Assembly (NCBI GenBank): GCA_019843655.1
Contig: JACDQD010000004.1
Span: forward strand, 32,375,872-32,439,871
DNA length: 64,000 nucleotides
Direction: 5' to 3'
Source of the DNA: Lethocerus indicus
Taxonomy: Eukaryota > Arthropoda > Insecta > Hemiptera > Belostomatidae
The notes beneath the pieces were generated by a model that was given only the letters and a program-made list of their open reading frames with translations, searched no databases and had not been told where the DNA came from. Below are positions 48,201-59,490 of the stretch, piece by piece; within the stretch, counting starts at the first letter, position 1, and every line of letters starts with the position of its first letter. The position numbers were made by a program, and so were the translations under genes.

Positions 48201-49699
48201 CGAAAATCCGGAGCGCCGCCGCCTCAAGAGGCAGCGCGATTTTCTCATTCGTGTCGTCAAATCGCAGTGTAGCCGAATATAATTAAAAAACTGTAGTCCT
48301 AACTTAGAATAAAAAGGAAAAAAGGCTCGAGGCGAGGGTAAGGAGCGACGCGTTTGTTGGAGCCTCTTCGGAAAACAATGAACCCTCTGACCCAGATTGG
48401 AGGCCGGCCGATCCAGAATTTATTCGAGCCCAATCGAGCGGAAGTTTGAATTGAAAACTGTAATTTATATATCGAATCGAATGTATTTTTTATAAATACA
48501 TCAAAGGTTTCGAAACGATTGAGACACGCCCGGACATAATTAAATTAATAAACATAATTACTTCTCCGAAGAAGTATTTTCGTGTCAATGAAATTTGGGG
48601 TTAGTTAGTAATAATTACAGTGTTATTCGAGAGTATTCGGCGCATACAGGAATTGATTTAAATCGGAAATTAGCCGATTCATCCCCCCCCCCGGCAGCTT
48701 TCAGAAGTGATAGATTCGTTTCTATTTTTCCTACCCCTAAGGGCCGATGAAATGTAAATTGACTCAGAATTAAGCTGCCGAAGTATTGTACATTTCGAAT
48801 TGAAATTTTCGAAAGTTTTCACCCAAACCCCCCCACCCCACCCCACCACCACCGCACGAAGTAAATCTACGGGGCACAATTAGCGATACCGCAATTTTTA
48901 GGGCCCATTTCTTTTTTATTTCTTCCGTGCCGTCGATCGATGGTAACCGAGGGGTGACGCACCCTTTTGCCAGGGACTATAAGAGAGGGATGAAAAATGG
49001 GGGCTGCGAAAGGGGGAATTTTTAATTGAAGCCGGCCGGTTCGACCCTTCCTTTTCAGCCCGCCCTTAACCAATTTCTGCTAGTTGCTTACTCTAATTTC
49101 CATTATCAATTACCGACACCGAGACCGCCCCCTCCCGTACGTTCGTCTTTCCCAATCAAAAATTATGATTTTCTAGTAATTTTTTGAAAAAATATAGATC
49201 GAATTATACGTAATGTTTGTATTCAATATATGAGCCAAGAAATGTTTCGAAGCACGACCGTCTACTAAACTAACCAGAGCGTCCAAAACTGTCCTTCGGC
49301 ACAGGTCAGCCCTTCAGTATGGGCAAAATGTACACGAATAAGGAACAAAAAACTCTAATTTATAATGCATTGGATACATTAAATACATAAGGTTTAATTA
49401 TTGTAAATATAAAAACGATGTAAACACGGAATTGACTATTGGAATTGGAGCGTTGTTTGGGTGGTAACTGTGGCTAAGCCAGCGATCGATACTCGGTGGC
49501 CGATCAAATTTTCATAAACTTGCAAATTGATCGCGAATGGATCATTAATGGACAGCGGAGTGGATGAATACGTAATCAGTCCGCGTATTGACGGATCAAG
49601 AGTTTAGCTTTTTTCTTTAATTCGCCCCGAAAGAAGAATAAGTTCAATTGAACAATATGCGATATCGCTGAACATATTTTTAGTTAATCGATATAGGAA
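48201..49699. other. No gene recognised
   Basis: Mixed to AT-rich. C-rich runs near 48683 and 48825. Open frames there are by-products. Confidence 0.5.
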
Positions 49700-49800
49700 T
49701 TATTAATATTGCAACGGCGCTGGTTCGCGGATGAACGGGACTTTCAAATCGAATTCGACTGTGCTGTCAAATTCGTAAGATACACCGAAGGATTGTGGAT
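49700..49800 (-). mobile_element. Short LINE fragment, second family
   Basis: The minus strand reads EFDLKVPFIREP, matching the C-terminal segment of the LINE at 47478-48200. No RT domain. Confidence 0.5.
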
Positions 49801-50290
49801 AGCGGGGATATTGTACGGAATACTGTTGTAAATTTTTGTTTTAATCTAAGTCAAAATCATTTCTTAAATTCCTCGAGAAGCCGAAAAACCTGTTTCGGCG
49901 TAAAACCGCGAACGAGAAGGACGATTATTCCGAACTCTATATTCCTATTAAATTGTTTCAATTCCGGTTGTCAATTTACCGATTCTAATTTTTCTATTGA
50001 AATTTCGCGAGCGTTTGAGATGACCGTATACATTGCGGTGACCCCTCGCTTCGGTTATGCCCTTGAAGGGCTGCCGTTTTGTCCCTCGTCCTAGTAATGT
50101 ATACAGCTTACTATAAGCAACTAGGAATATTAAATGCAGATCCGAGTGCCAATTCGTTATTGAATTTGAAAAAACAGCAATTATAACGGGATATAATATA
50201 ATATATATATTAAAAAATAATTATTAATTATTTTATTATTATAAAAAAAGCCAAATTCTGTATTCCGCTGTTGTCCGCTTCCGACGTTTC
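49801..50290. other. No gene recognised
   Basis: The 99-codon frame at 49795-50094 has no motif. Near 50278-50300 is the cttccgacgtttcggaac motif shared with 35754. Confidence 0.45.
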
Positions 50291-50294
50291 GGAA

Positions 50295-50519
50295 CCCTAC
50301 GTTCGCCGGTTTTGCTATACCGGTTTCGGCTGCTCGCCATCTTCAGTAGCGGTGTTAGTCACTTTTGGCCGTGACACAGTACAAGTGACAGTGGCGGTGA
50401 GGATGCCCGAAAAACATCCAAAGTGCCATCAATGGCCGCTGCTGAAGATGGCGAGCAGCCGAAACCGGTCTAGCGAAAGACCAAACCAGCGGAGGAGACA
50501 GAAACACCACAAACCTACC
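50295..50519. repeat. Core-bearing repeat family, copy 14 (full inverted copy)
   Basis: An inverted pair of arms (tttcggctgctcgccatctt ... gaagatggcgagcagccgaa) surrounds a centre with ttttggccgtgacacagtac and gaggatgcccg. The right end stops at cacaaacctacc without the long tail. Flanking duplications are not evident. Confidence 0.88.
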
Positions 50520-51324
50520 GGTTTTTTTATTTCTGCTCCAATAATACTGTCGTACCATTTGTTTTCTCTAGATAGGATTTTTCTTCGCTCCGCGGAAGTT
50601 TCAGCGGCCGGTGACTTTTACCCGTAGAAGTCGTACTTAAAATTTCGCGACGGCCGATTCGGTCCAGTGAATCGGGCGCTTGAGATACTGGACCCGCACG
50701 GTCGTCACGCCATGTCGGTTTAGTATTGACAGGGGTAAGTTTTCGGGTTACGATTTTATCGCTCTGTATACGGATCTCGTCTATGTCCAGTTTGTTTCTG
50801 AACTTTCGCCGTGCAAAAATACAGCAAAATTTCCACTGCAGTAATCCTACCGACATCTCAAACGCCGTTGAGGCATCTCATACAGACGCCTGAAAAGGAA
50901 GCGGCTAGGCGATTTGAACATACCCGGGTTAATAAATAAAATTAAAAAAGCGGGAATGTCGCGTTGGAAAATTCCACTTTTACCAGTTATTTATAAAGGC
51001 GGCATAAAAGTCCGGCTTTCAATTCGCACACTGTTTAACACTTTATCCCGCTGAAAAATCACACCCGGCGGGAAACCCGGTTTGCCTTTTTTCGTATTGT
51101 TTCCGGGCAATATATTTGTGTTTAAAGTGGAAACGGTGCGGTCGGGGCTAAGTGCTCGCTGTCGGGATGATAGATCTGCGCTGGACTTCCCTCCGCCCAA
51201 GCCGTTAGCGCTACTACCCCTTTCAAGTCTGAAACCCTTTAAATCTCCGCCGGCTTTCTTTATCTTCCCACAGCCACCCCAACCCTTACCGCACTTCAAT
51301 TGATTATTCTTTAAACAAAATTAT
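50520..51324. other. No gene recognised
   Basis: Mixed sequence with short overlapping frames (50527-50856, 50991-51299). None has a family motif. Confidence 0.45.
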
Positions 51325-51775
51325 TCTATAGCCGTGTGCCTGTCCTAACGTCTATTTTAATGATATACCTATTACCGCCCGACAGAAGATTCGCTATCTT
51401 GGGCTCCACCCGGACAAACGACTCAAATACAAAAGAATCGACTTTAACCGAAAATTTGGACTTTTAAGACCATTACTAAAACGGACATCAAAATTTACGG
51501 ATATGCAAAACGATACGGACATACGGTATAGAGCTATGGGGTTCCACCGAGACATCCGACATCGCTCGCGTCCAGAGATTTCAGTCAAAAGTACCATCCT
51601 TAATCCTCCCCGGTAGGTTTCTAACCGAACGAATTCGCATAATTCCGGTTCCTGGAGTTCCACTCCCGCCTTCCTCCTCTTCCTAATCCACTCGTTCAGT
51701 CCCTTTCCTCTCTTACCCATCCACTATCCCCCCCGCTTCAACATTCAATGTTGATTGTACAAAATAAAAAAAAGG
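51325..51775 (+). mobile_element. 5'-truncated Jockey-like LINE, plus strand
   Basis: It starts inside ORF2 (CPNVYFNDIP, RQKIRYLGLHPDKRL), continues with NRKFGLLRPLLKRTSKF and the HRDIRHRS-type block, then a 3' UTR (ccactcgttcagtccctttc) and an end at gattgtacaaaataaaaaaa. Several frame breaks. Truncation and the A-rich end fit target-primed retroposition. Confidence 0.8.
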
Positions 51776-52714
51776 TTAAAAAAAGGAATAGTTGTGTGCA
51801 TCCAATTTGTAAATTTTAAAATTCAGACATTCGTTATTATGGCAGCAGTTGACGACTCCGACATTTACAGTACGCGATATTACATTTACGCGACAATACA
51901 GTAATGTAGCCTCCGAATAAATTTTGTTTGTTATTTTTAAATCATGTAGCGGTACCTTTAAAAATACGGAATATTTAATTTATTTCTATACAAAAGACGA
52001 AGCTTACAAAAAAAATATTTTTACCGATAAAGAAAATTCCCAAAATATTTCGTAAATCGCTAATCATGCTTCGAATTACACTTCCGTCCTGAAAGTCACT
52101 CCTCGTTAATTACTGGTAAAATATCGCCCCCACCCCCTCCCGCCACGCCATCCCCAGAAAAATTCCTCGAGCGAAAAATAATTCAAAAGAAAGGGAAAAA
52201 TAATGTATTGAGACCGTTCGAAGCCCGAACTCGATATCTTCCAAAAGACCTTTCTGAAAACCTCGTCTACTTTTTGTACGGGAGGAAAAAGTAAACGGGT
52301 ACTCGAAAGAAAACAGGCCGCTAGGAATCAACTTGAAAAGGATGAATAAGGATACGTTTTTTACGAACAGTCCTATTCGGCCCCGCTTACGGTTTCGTAG
52401 AGTTAAATGAAGGCTGTAAATACCCGTGGAGGATGTTTTCGACCCTGATTGAAATGGCGAATTAATTACCTTAAATTGCAAACGTCTACTTCGATACATC
52501 TATCGCAAAAATTATTTTTAAAAAATTGTACCTAAATAAGACTCAATGTACTGGGCCTGTTTAAGTAATAAAGCTCCTTTTTTTATGTGGCGGACGACAT
52601 TGTCCAAATGGCCCACGGGCTAATTAAAGCTCGACAACTCTTCAGAGATTTTTTTAGCGTTTAGACCTCCGTATTGTTCCGTTCGCGGAGCTCTCCTTTC
52701 GTTAATTGGGCAGT

Positions 52715-52720
<6 letters not shown>
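51776..52720. other. No gene recognised
   Basis: AT-rich, then mixed. The 129-codon minus frame at 52110-52499 shows no motif. Confidence 0.45.

Positions 52721-52800
<80 letters not shown>
52721..52800. repeat. (TC)40 microsatellite
   Basis: Pure 80-bp TC dinucleotide run, the most perfect microsatellite in the window. Confidence 0.98.
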
Positions 52801-52801
<1 letters not shown>

Positions 52802-53671
52802 AGGCCGCCCTAACGAACTGATAAAGGGGAAAAGAAAGTTTTAATTTATACTGCACGGGGACGGACGCCGCCCTGTAATTTGTCTACTTCGTGTTAGCGA
52901 CACCGCAGATGAGTTCGGCTTTGAGGTCTAGTATACTCGAAAGCCTGGATTATAACTACGGTGTCTATTAAAGTGATTAACTCTGATAATTGAATACGGA
53001 ATAAATACAAATTAGTCAATTAATAACGGCGATTGGTGGAGACGAGTAACTTGGTTTTACTCCATCAATATTTATTAGGAGGCATTTGATTTAAATCGAA
53101 ACAATATATGCGTAAAATTTATACTTAAAACTATACATCACAACTGGTGAATACCCTTCCAATGGAGCTCGGTTTCTGGTGGTTTCCAAAAACAGGAAAA
53201 ATCCCGGAACAGCGGGGGTCAACCCGATATTCTTCCCACTTACCGGAAGCCGGTCAGTTACAATTCAAATTCCAGTAGGTATATTATGGAAAATGCGAAC
53301 ATGAGACGTTGAAGGTTGGAATATTAATTTTCAATCCTGCCGAGATGTTGTTCCACAATACCTCGTGGAACAGATCTCGTCCGAGTTTAATTCGAAGTTA
53401 AAGTCGAAGCGTTTCCAGGCCGGCTTAATTCCGCCGTGTATGCGGGAGGGGGACGCGGACTTATAATAAGGAGTTGAATTCACTTTCCGAACCCGCCCTG
53501 CAGAGCAATGCAAATGATCCCGTCTCAAGACAATTCAGAGGAACCGCCGATCACGCGTCTGCAATTGCCATATGCCGTGCACGCTATACACCCTCCTCCC
53601 CATCCACTTATCTGAGCTCATCCCCGCCCAGTCCGAACAGAATTATGCTTTACGCCGTTCTTCCGTAACAG
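52801..53671. other. No gene recognised; low-copy repeat at 53165-53230
   Basis: The segment gaaaaatcccggaacagcgg with gtcaacccgatatt parallels 36612-36690. Otherwise nothing assignable. Confidence 0.45.
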
Positions 53672-53735
53672 TAACAGCACGTCGGTTTGGCCTTCGCCAC
53701 CTTCAGTAGCAATCACTTTGGATGCCTGTGTCACT
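53672..53735. repeat. Core-bearing repeat family, copy 15 (eroded)
   Basis: Contains cgtcggtttgg, ccttcgccaccttcagtagc, aatcactttggatgcc in family order, with mutations and deletions. Confidence 0.55.
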
Positions 53736-55157
53736 TATCATCGTGTTATGTAAAAAAACACACTTTAGAACATTGTCTTGGTAAAAAATACAAAATTAAT
53801 CGAAACATTTATTTTAATTTTCGATTTTGATCCACATTGCAGAAAAGAGCCGAATATCGCAACGTTACACGTACATCGACTTTTTTATCTTTCTTTTCGA
53901 ATCGCTATTTCGACAGAAAAACATATTTTAATCGGTAAAAATATTTATTTATACTTTTATAACTGTATGCGATATATTTCGAAGCAAGGTGCAGCACATA
54001 GCCCAACATTGCAAGTATTACACGTGTAACGACTCTTTTTCTTTTTCTTTATCCTTCGCTATCCCTTTCAGCACAACACACAGCGCAATATCTCGCGGGA
54101 GCTTCTTTTCTCTTATCCTATTCTCGAATAAATACGTGTTTATAGCTTACAATCCTATGTAAATGATAAATATCGATAACACGATTTTTTTCTTATCTTT
54201 CGCACTATTTTCAATTCTCAATTTAATTCGAGGCATAAAATACAACGCCGCTCGAATTAACTCGAGCGTACAAGTTAAGGGATTAAACGAATTTTACACA
54301 AAATTTAAAATATTGAAATATGCAATGATTTATATAGTATTGCCGGAAAGAAAACATTTCTTTTAAGACGCGGGGAGAAAATTGAAAAAATAAACCCCGG
54401 GGGCGGCGTCTTTTCGGCAAAAATAATTCAGATTTCGCTTTTTAAGTCTTTGACACTGCCGGTAGAGGGGGTGGTGGGAGGGAGAGGGGGTGGAAAAATA
54501 AAGGGAGAAAAAGACCCGGGGATCCAATTACATCTTTGGCTTTGAGCCGATTTACAGTGGGCGGAACTAAGTCTGCGGTGGGGGCGGGTAACAAAGCGTG
54601 GGAACAATGCCGAGTTGGTTGGGCGCGGGGGTGGTTGGTATGCAGAACAACCCCGCCAATTGCAGCCGGGGGTGGCGTAAACTGAGAATCGGAAGGGGGA
54701 AATCGGACCGTACAGAGATATTGATCCGGATTAAAACTCGGGGTCTACGGAAAATTGCCCTTCATTGAAAATCATTAATATAACATCTGTCCCTTATCAA
54801 CCGATCATTACAAAAGTACACTTTCAACTGAGGGCTGCCTAACCATTGACGTATGTTGAGTTTCGAAACTTCGGAAGCGGACAAATCCCAAGAGCCACCC
54901 CAATGTATGCCTACTGTTCCTAAATAAGGGATGGTACAAACTGATTCGGTGCCAGAGTAACACTACCGGTATATAAAACAAACATTGTGTAGATTGAAAA
55001 TTGTAAATAGTAGATATTAGATGTTTCTCTTATATGTAAATGAGAAATATAATTTTTATCCATGCAGACACAAGTTAGCGACAAAAGGAACCCTACACAG
55101 GTATAAGCGGAATACCTGCGTTTAGCAATCTCTCACTGCCTATTGTAACATATATTA
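53736..55157. other. No gene recognised; G-rich stretch
   Basis: AT-rich to 54400, then very G-rich at 54460-54700. Short frames without motifs. A cgaaacttcggaagcgg motif lies near 54867. Confidence 0.45.
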
Positions 55158-55364
55158 GGTGTACCCGAAAGTAATCGACAATTTGATAAGATGTATTTTG
55201 GTCTTGAGGAGTTCCTCAAGAGGGGAATCGAAAATTTGCCGGAAAAGTGGCAGAGAGTTGTTGATTATATTGGTCAATATATATTAGATTAATAATTCGA
55301 GTTTCTTTTTTAGCAAAATAAAATGAATTCCAAAGTCAAAATGTTGATTACTTTTGGTTACCCC
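55158..55364 (+). mobile_element. Miniature mariner derivative (207 bp)
   Basis: Ends ggtgtacccgaaagtaatcg and its imperfect complement (gattacttttggttacccc), each next to TA (55156-55157, 55365-55366). Only the very 3' end of the transposase frame remains between them. Confidence 0.85.
55206..55292 (+). pseudogene. Mariner transposase C-terminal scrap
   Basis: 28 codons plus stop read EEFLKRGIENLPEKWQRVVD then YIGQYILD. This is the characteristic end of mariner transposases (LP-x-[KR]-W-x-x-V-[IV]-x-x-x-G-x-Y). It lacks the DNA-binding and catalytic regions and has no function alone. Confidence 0.8.
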
Positions 55365-56224
55365 TAATAAAAGTTTAAGATACTAAAGGAGTTATACTCT
55401 GTTTAGTTTAGTCGACAGCCGTGCTCCGAACCTTTTTTCTGTGTTTAAATCCAGTATTTAAACCCTTCATCCAGATATTTTCTTGGCTTATATATCCAAT
55501 AGTTATATTATACATAATTCCTCATAATTGATAGTTTCTCGTCCGTTTATTTCAGTGAATTGACCGACGATTTCATGGGTATAATAAATAGTTCTTCAGT
55601 AGTATTGTTTCAGATGGTAAGCTATTCTTCAAGCATGTAATGTATATATACGCGGAATTGCTTTTCAATCATATTCACTCCTACCTCGAAAACTGGCAGT
55701 GTTTCGTTAAGGTTGCATGACAGTTCTTTTAGTCTCATTGTCTTTGTTCAGAGATTAAACGCAGCTTTATGAAAAGTAGGATTGTTTTTTTATGGAATGC
55801 TGTCGCAACGGGGCCAGTTTCTTAAGAAATTCCGCTTTCATTTTGTCCGTCCGCCGAATTGTGTATCCCGGCGGTGTTTTCCATTTCGCCCCCAAAGATG
55901 AGATTGTGACGCTCCTTTCTCCCTTTCGGCTTTTCCCCGAGTCATCTTAGATTTGCAGTTTTCCGCATAATTTCATTTTCATAATACAATCTCCGTCCGG
56001 AGGTTCGAGTAAATCGGTTTCAGGTTTCCGCGCTTATCTAAACGTATAGGTCTGTCTAGTACACTTTTCTGTCTATTTCCTCCGATTGTGCCGACGGAAA
56101 TTTAATTTCGTCGAAATTCGAAACACTTTTGCAGTCGGAAAAGTCTTTCCTACGTATTGTACAATCAACCCTTATAGATATAAGTACAATTGCGGACATT
56201 TTTTTATATCGCTAGTTTAACGAT
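55365..56224. other. No gene recognised
   Basis: AT-rich non-coding sequence, no motif seen. Confidence 0.5.
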
Positions 56225-56345
56225 GAATTAGGACGATTCGAAGGATCTCGATCAGAATCTTAGGATGCGAGAAATGTCGGTTTGCCCTATATCCCCACGT
56301 CTTTTTCAATATATCTTTATAAATTGTTAGTTTGTTAGCTATATT
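56225..56345 (-). mobile_element. Short LINE fragment, RT C-terminal region
   Basis: The minus strand reads NKLTIYKDILKKTWGY, then RHFSHPKILIEILRIV, with indels. It corresponds to the YGIELWG region of the first LINE family. Confidence 0.5.
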
Positions 56346-57160
56346 TTGTATACAATAATGCTATGTCTACAATTTTATAGGTGAATAATCGACTACTCGA
56401 TTAGGATATCATTAGGAGTGACCGGTATGATTTACAATAAATTATTATTTTTTCAAATATTTTATAATACAGGTATTATCCCCACGTATACCTGCCCGCA
56501 TATTTAAATTCATATTTTATCCCTTTCTACGCTATTGTCCCAGTGTAATATTTTAGCCTTGTATCCGACATGTATCGTCCTTATACTTAAAGCTATAGCG
56601 GAAACGCGTCGAGATTTGGGCCAAAAAATAAAGTATTAAACCGGCACAATTAAAATAATAAGCTGCAATTCAAGTTAGGCAGTCGGCTGTAATAGAACTG
56701 TAATTATATATAAACGCCAGTCGAGTACGCGGTGGCGGGTACGCGGAGTACAAATACCGGGGATGTCGGTTCCAGCGAGGAGATCCGCCAAATATGTCCC
56801 AATTTACGGACAAATAACGGCCGGAACCCGATTTGATCGGACGGAAACAATGTTGACGTTAGTGGCGAAACGCCAGGTATCGACTGGATGGCCGGCTGTC
56901 GTCGTATTAATTAAAAACTAGCTGACGCCGCCCAAATAAAACATCGATCGCTGTATTTGGTCCGACGGCGGCTCGGTTACAACATTGGCAAAACTGACCG
57001 GACGGATCAGTTCGAAAAAAGTTAAATGTTTTAAGAAAATTCAAAAATATTACACTGTCAAAGATATTCCCCAACATGCTGACTATACAGCCTGGAGATT
57101 GGGAATTCGAATTTGGATAATTTCGATTTTTGAACGTTTCAACCGGTTGCATCTTATATA
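56346..57160. other. No gene recognised
   Basis: Mixed sequence. The 192-codon minus frame at 56907-57485 overlaps the transposon and is mostly its antisense shadow. Confidence 0.45.
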
Positions 57161-57266
57161 GGGTGTGTCCCAATATTAACGCAAGATTTGAATTTGCCAC
57201 CGTTCTTGCAGTAAAGTCGGCGACCCTATTAAAAAAACCATTTGACAGCCGATAGTTTAGGGTCAG

Positions 57267-57795
57267 TACGACTGGAGCGTTACACGATAGAACAACGCGT
57301 TTTAATTGTTGAACAATATTTAAAAAATAACGAGTTTTTCGGCAGCCACAGTTCGAAAATTTCGTACAAAATATGGTCGGAATAGTGGCTTTGTCAATCG
57401 CCCGCGTTTCATTAACGAAAAACAAATTCATCCTCAACGTGTCATTGTTCTTTGAGGATTTTCTACAGCCCGTGAAACAATTCAATTACCGCGTGAGACA
57501 TTTCCTGGCCGTGCACTCTCTCGTTTCGGTGATGAGAATTGCCCCCCCCCAGATCGTGCGATTTGACACCGTCGGATTTCTTTTTACGGGGTTATTCGAA
57601 GTCAAAGGTCTACGCCGTCGAGCCCGCGACCAGGCGTCCATCGAAGGAAGAATTTCAACGCCGCATCGACGAAATTCGGCCACATTTATGCAAAATGGTC
57701 GTGGAAAATTTCGACAAAATAGTGCGTATGTGCCGGCAAAGCCGTGTGTGTTATTCCATACGCAACCCTATCCTGTGTACTTTACGATTCGATAA
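57267..57795 (+). pseudogene. Broken Tc1/mariner-type transposase
   Basis: The family cuts and pastes DNA with a DDD/DDE catalytic triad. Visible are LERYTIEQRVLIVEQYLKNN (N-terminal DNA-binding part), RPRFINEKQIHPQRV (middle), and PPRSCDLTPSDFFLRGYSKS (the block holding the third catalytic acid), then EIRPHLCKMVVENFDKIVRM. Frame changes and a deletion between the first and second blocks remove much of the catalytic core. It cannot make an active enzyme. Confidence 0.8.
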
Positions 57796-57832
57796 AAAAA
57801 TAATTTAAAGAAAAAACTGTTTACTGTAGGTT

Positions 57833-57960
57833 CGTGATGTTTCTGTCTCCTCTCGCTGGTTCGGTAGCAAAAGACCAAACCGGCGAGAGGAGACAGAAAC
57901 ATCACGAACCTACAGTATTCCAACCCCTCGCAGACCACAAAACAGGTACATCAAATTAAT
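57833..57960. repeat. Core-bearing repeat family, copy 16 (nested, 9-bp TSD)
   Basis: It begins actgtaggttcgtgatgttt, has short inverted arms (tctcctctcgctggttcgg / ccggcgagaggagacag) with the cores deleted, and ends tccaacccctcgcagacca then caaaacaggtacatc. The direct repeat aaactgttt is at 57824-57832 and 57961-57969. It lies inside the mariner-like element. Confidence 0.9.
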
Positions 57961-58137
57961 AAACTGTTTGTTATTTTATTCAAATCTCGCTTTAATTTTG
58001 GGACACCCCACAGAATTGGGGAAGCACGAATATGTGTAACAACGCCCCACAGTTTTCGGAGGCCTTACTTTCGATATTGTCCTCGTATATAAATTGGATA
58101 TTATTATAATTTCCTTCTTGTTTTTCTCGATTTTCAG

Positions 58138-58197
58138 ACTGGTAACATAGCGGAGGATGTAAAGAGCTGCCGCCCCCACCCCCCACCAGGGTAGGAT
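58138..58197 (+). other. Probable 5' UTR part of the receptor exon
   Basis: A strong acceptor (ttccttcttgtttttctcg then attttcag, AG at 58136-58137) precedes it. A second possible acceptor AG is at 58188-58189 after a C-rich stretch. An in-frame TAG at 58192-58194 shows that translation cannot come from upstream in this frame, which supports the ATG at 58198. Confidence 0.6.
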
Positions 58198-58715
58198 ATG
58201 GAACACGACTACAAGCTGTTACCGCCGGACGCGAGCGGCATCCTCTCCGGGATGGTACCGGCGGGTCACCAGCAGAACCAGTCGGTGCCCGGCTCCGGCT
58301 CGGCCGGCCACCACATGTTCAACTTCAGCCTGCACGAGGCCCTCGAGATACTCAGGGAGCACCAGAGGTCCAGCGACAGGATACTGGTCCCCGACACGGA
58401 GATAATAATAATCATAGTCTACTCGGTGCTGATGACCTCGGGGGTCGTCTCCAACGCGCTGGTCTGCTTCGTGGTCTCGCGCCAGTGCACGCGCAAGACG
58501 TCCCAGGCGACGGGGCCCACCCCGAGGAACATGTACATCGTCAACCTGGCCGTCGCCGACCTTGCCCTCTGCCTCGTCTGCATGCCGTTCACCCTGGTCT
58601 CGCTTCTTAAGCGCAGGTGGACCCTCGGCCTCCTCCTCTGCAAACTGGTACCAGTGGTACAGGGCGCCAATATTATGGTCTCCGTCGGCACCATAACAGC
58701 TATAGCGCTCGACAG
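58198..58715 (+). CDS. NPY/NPF-family GPCR, first coding exon (N-terminus to TM3)
   Basis: Class A peptide GPCR of the neuropeptide Y/F receptor type; such receptors sit in the plasma membrane and couple neuropeptide binding to G proteins. Seen: an extracellular N-terminus of about 65 residues with one N-glycosylation sequon candidate each at NQS and NFS; TM1 (about residues 67-89) with the conserved Asn in VVSNALV; a basic loop; TM2 with NLAVADLALCLVCMPFTL, including the conserved Asp; the first extracellular loop Trp (RRWTLG); the TM3 Cys (LLLCKLV) and VSVGTITAIALDR. The exon ends GACAG/GTAAAT (donor at 58716), splitting the Arg codon of the DRY motif after its second base; the TAA after it is intronic. 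Codons are strongly GC-ending. The usual Gly before the TM1 Asn is Ser. TM2/TM3 wording resembles insect NPF receptors and vertebrate NPY2R-like receptors; the exact subtype is open. The remaining exons are not visible. Confidence 0.88.
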
Positions 58716-58741
58716 GTAAATCAGTGTTCGGCTCGTCAGTT
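58716..58741 (+). other. Receptor intron start, splice donor
   Basis: Consensus donor AG/GTAAAT at 58716. No downstream exon with TM4-TM7 motifs is found up to 64000, so the intron is probably longer than 5 kb. Confidence 0.7.
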
Positions 58742-59263
58742 TGTTTTTTTTTAACTTTATTTATTGTACAATCAACTATATGCTAGTTATAGATACAACG
58801 GCGGTTTGACCTGTTTCGCTCGATAAAGACGCCATCCAGTGATGGTACTTTTGACCTGTATCCGGCCTACAGAAAGTCTCTAGGCCGGTGGGGTTTAAGC
58901 CGATGCGGGGGGGGGATAAAAGAGGAAAGGGACTGAACGAGTGGATTTGGATGTGGAGAGAGGCGGGAATGGAATTTAAGGAAGCGTGATTTTGCGACTT
59001 CGTCCACTGTCGGGGTATGTTGAGGTCATTATGGATTATTCGGTTAGAAACATACCCATTAAGGATGGTACGAAGGACTTTGACTGGAATGTTTGGATGC
59101 GAGCGATGTTGGATTTCTTGGCGGAACCCCATAGTTCTATTCCGTATGTCCGTGTCGGTTTTAGTATAGCTTTATATATTGTCAGTTTGTTGACTATTGT
59201 CAGTTTTGATGTCCTTTTCAAAAGAGGTCTCAACAGTCCAAATTTGCGATTTATATCTGTTCG
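58742..59263 (-). mobile_element. 5'-truncated Jockey-like LINE in the receptor intron
   Basis: Antisense to the receptor. The minus strand reads NRKFGLLRPLLKRTSKLTI, NKLTIYKAILKPTRTYGIEL, WGSAKKSNIARIQTFQSK, then the shared 3' UTR (gactgaacgagtggatttgg on plus) and an A-rich end at 58742. It is the least damaged copy of this family in the window but contains no RT catalytic box. Confidence 0.83.
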
Positions 59264-59288
59264 GGTACGGGGATTCGTCAAATTAAAG

Positions 59289-59490
59289 GCGAGATTTCGC
59301 GCTCTTCTGTCTCCTCTCGCCGGTTCGGTCTTTCGGGCCATCTTCAGTAGCGGTGTTAGTCACTCAGCATACTGAAGATGGCGAGCGGCGAAACCGGTCT
59401 AGCGAAAGACCGAACCGGCGAGAGGAGACAGGAGAACGCGAAATCTACGATATTTCAACCCCTCGCAGACCACAAAACAGTTATTTTAAA
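59289..59490. repeat. Core-bearing repeat family, copy 17 (inverted copy)
   Basis: The left arm has tctcctctcgccggttcggt and gccatcttcagtagcgg. The right arm has tactgaagatggcgagcgg and cgaaaccggtctagcgaaag, then cgaaatctacgatatttcaa and cccctcgcagaccacaaaac. The centre is very short. No clear target duplication. It lies just beyond the LINE in the receptor intron. Confidence 0.88.

Larger units (their letters stand above)
57161..58010 (+). mobile_element. Tc1/mariner-superfamily element with nested insertion
   Basis: The left end gggtgtgtcccaatattaac and the right end ttttgggacacccca are inverted repeats, also seen in the 210-bp derivative at 39021-39230. Inside is a broken transposase reading frame (57267-57795), and at 57833-57960 a complete copy of the core-bearing repeat with its own 9-bp duplication. 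TA is present at the left flank but not clearly at the right. Confidence 0.8.

Noticed and set aside
56907..57485. 192-codon minus frame
   Set aside because: Its right part is antisense to the transposase remnant and no family motif is seen.
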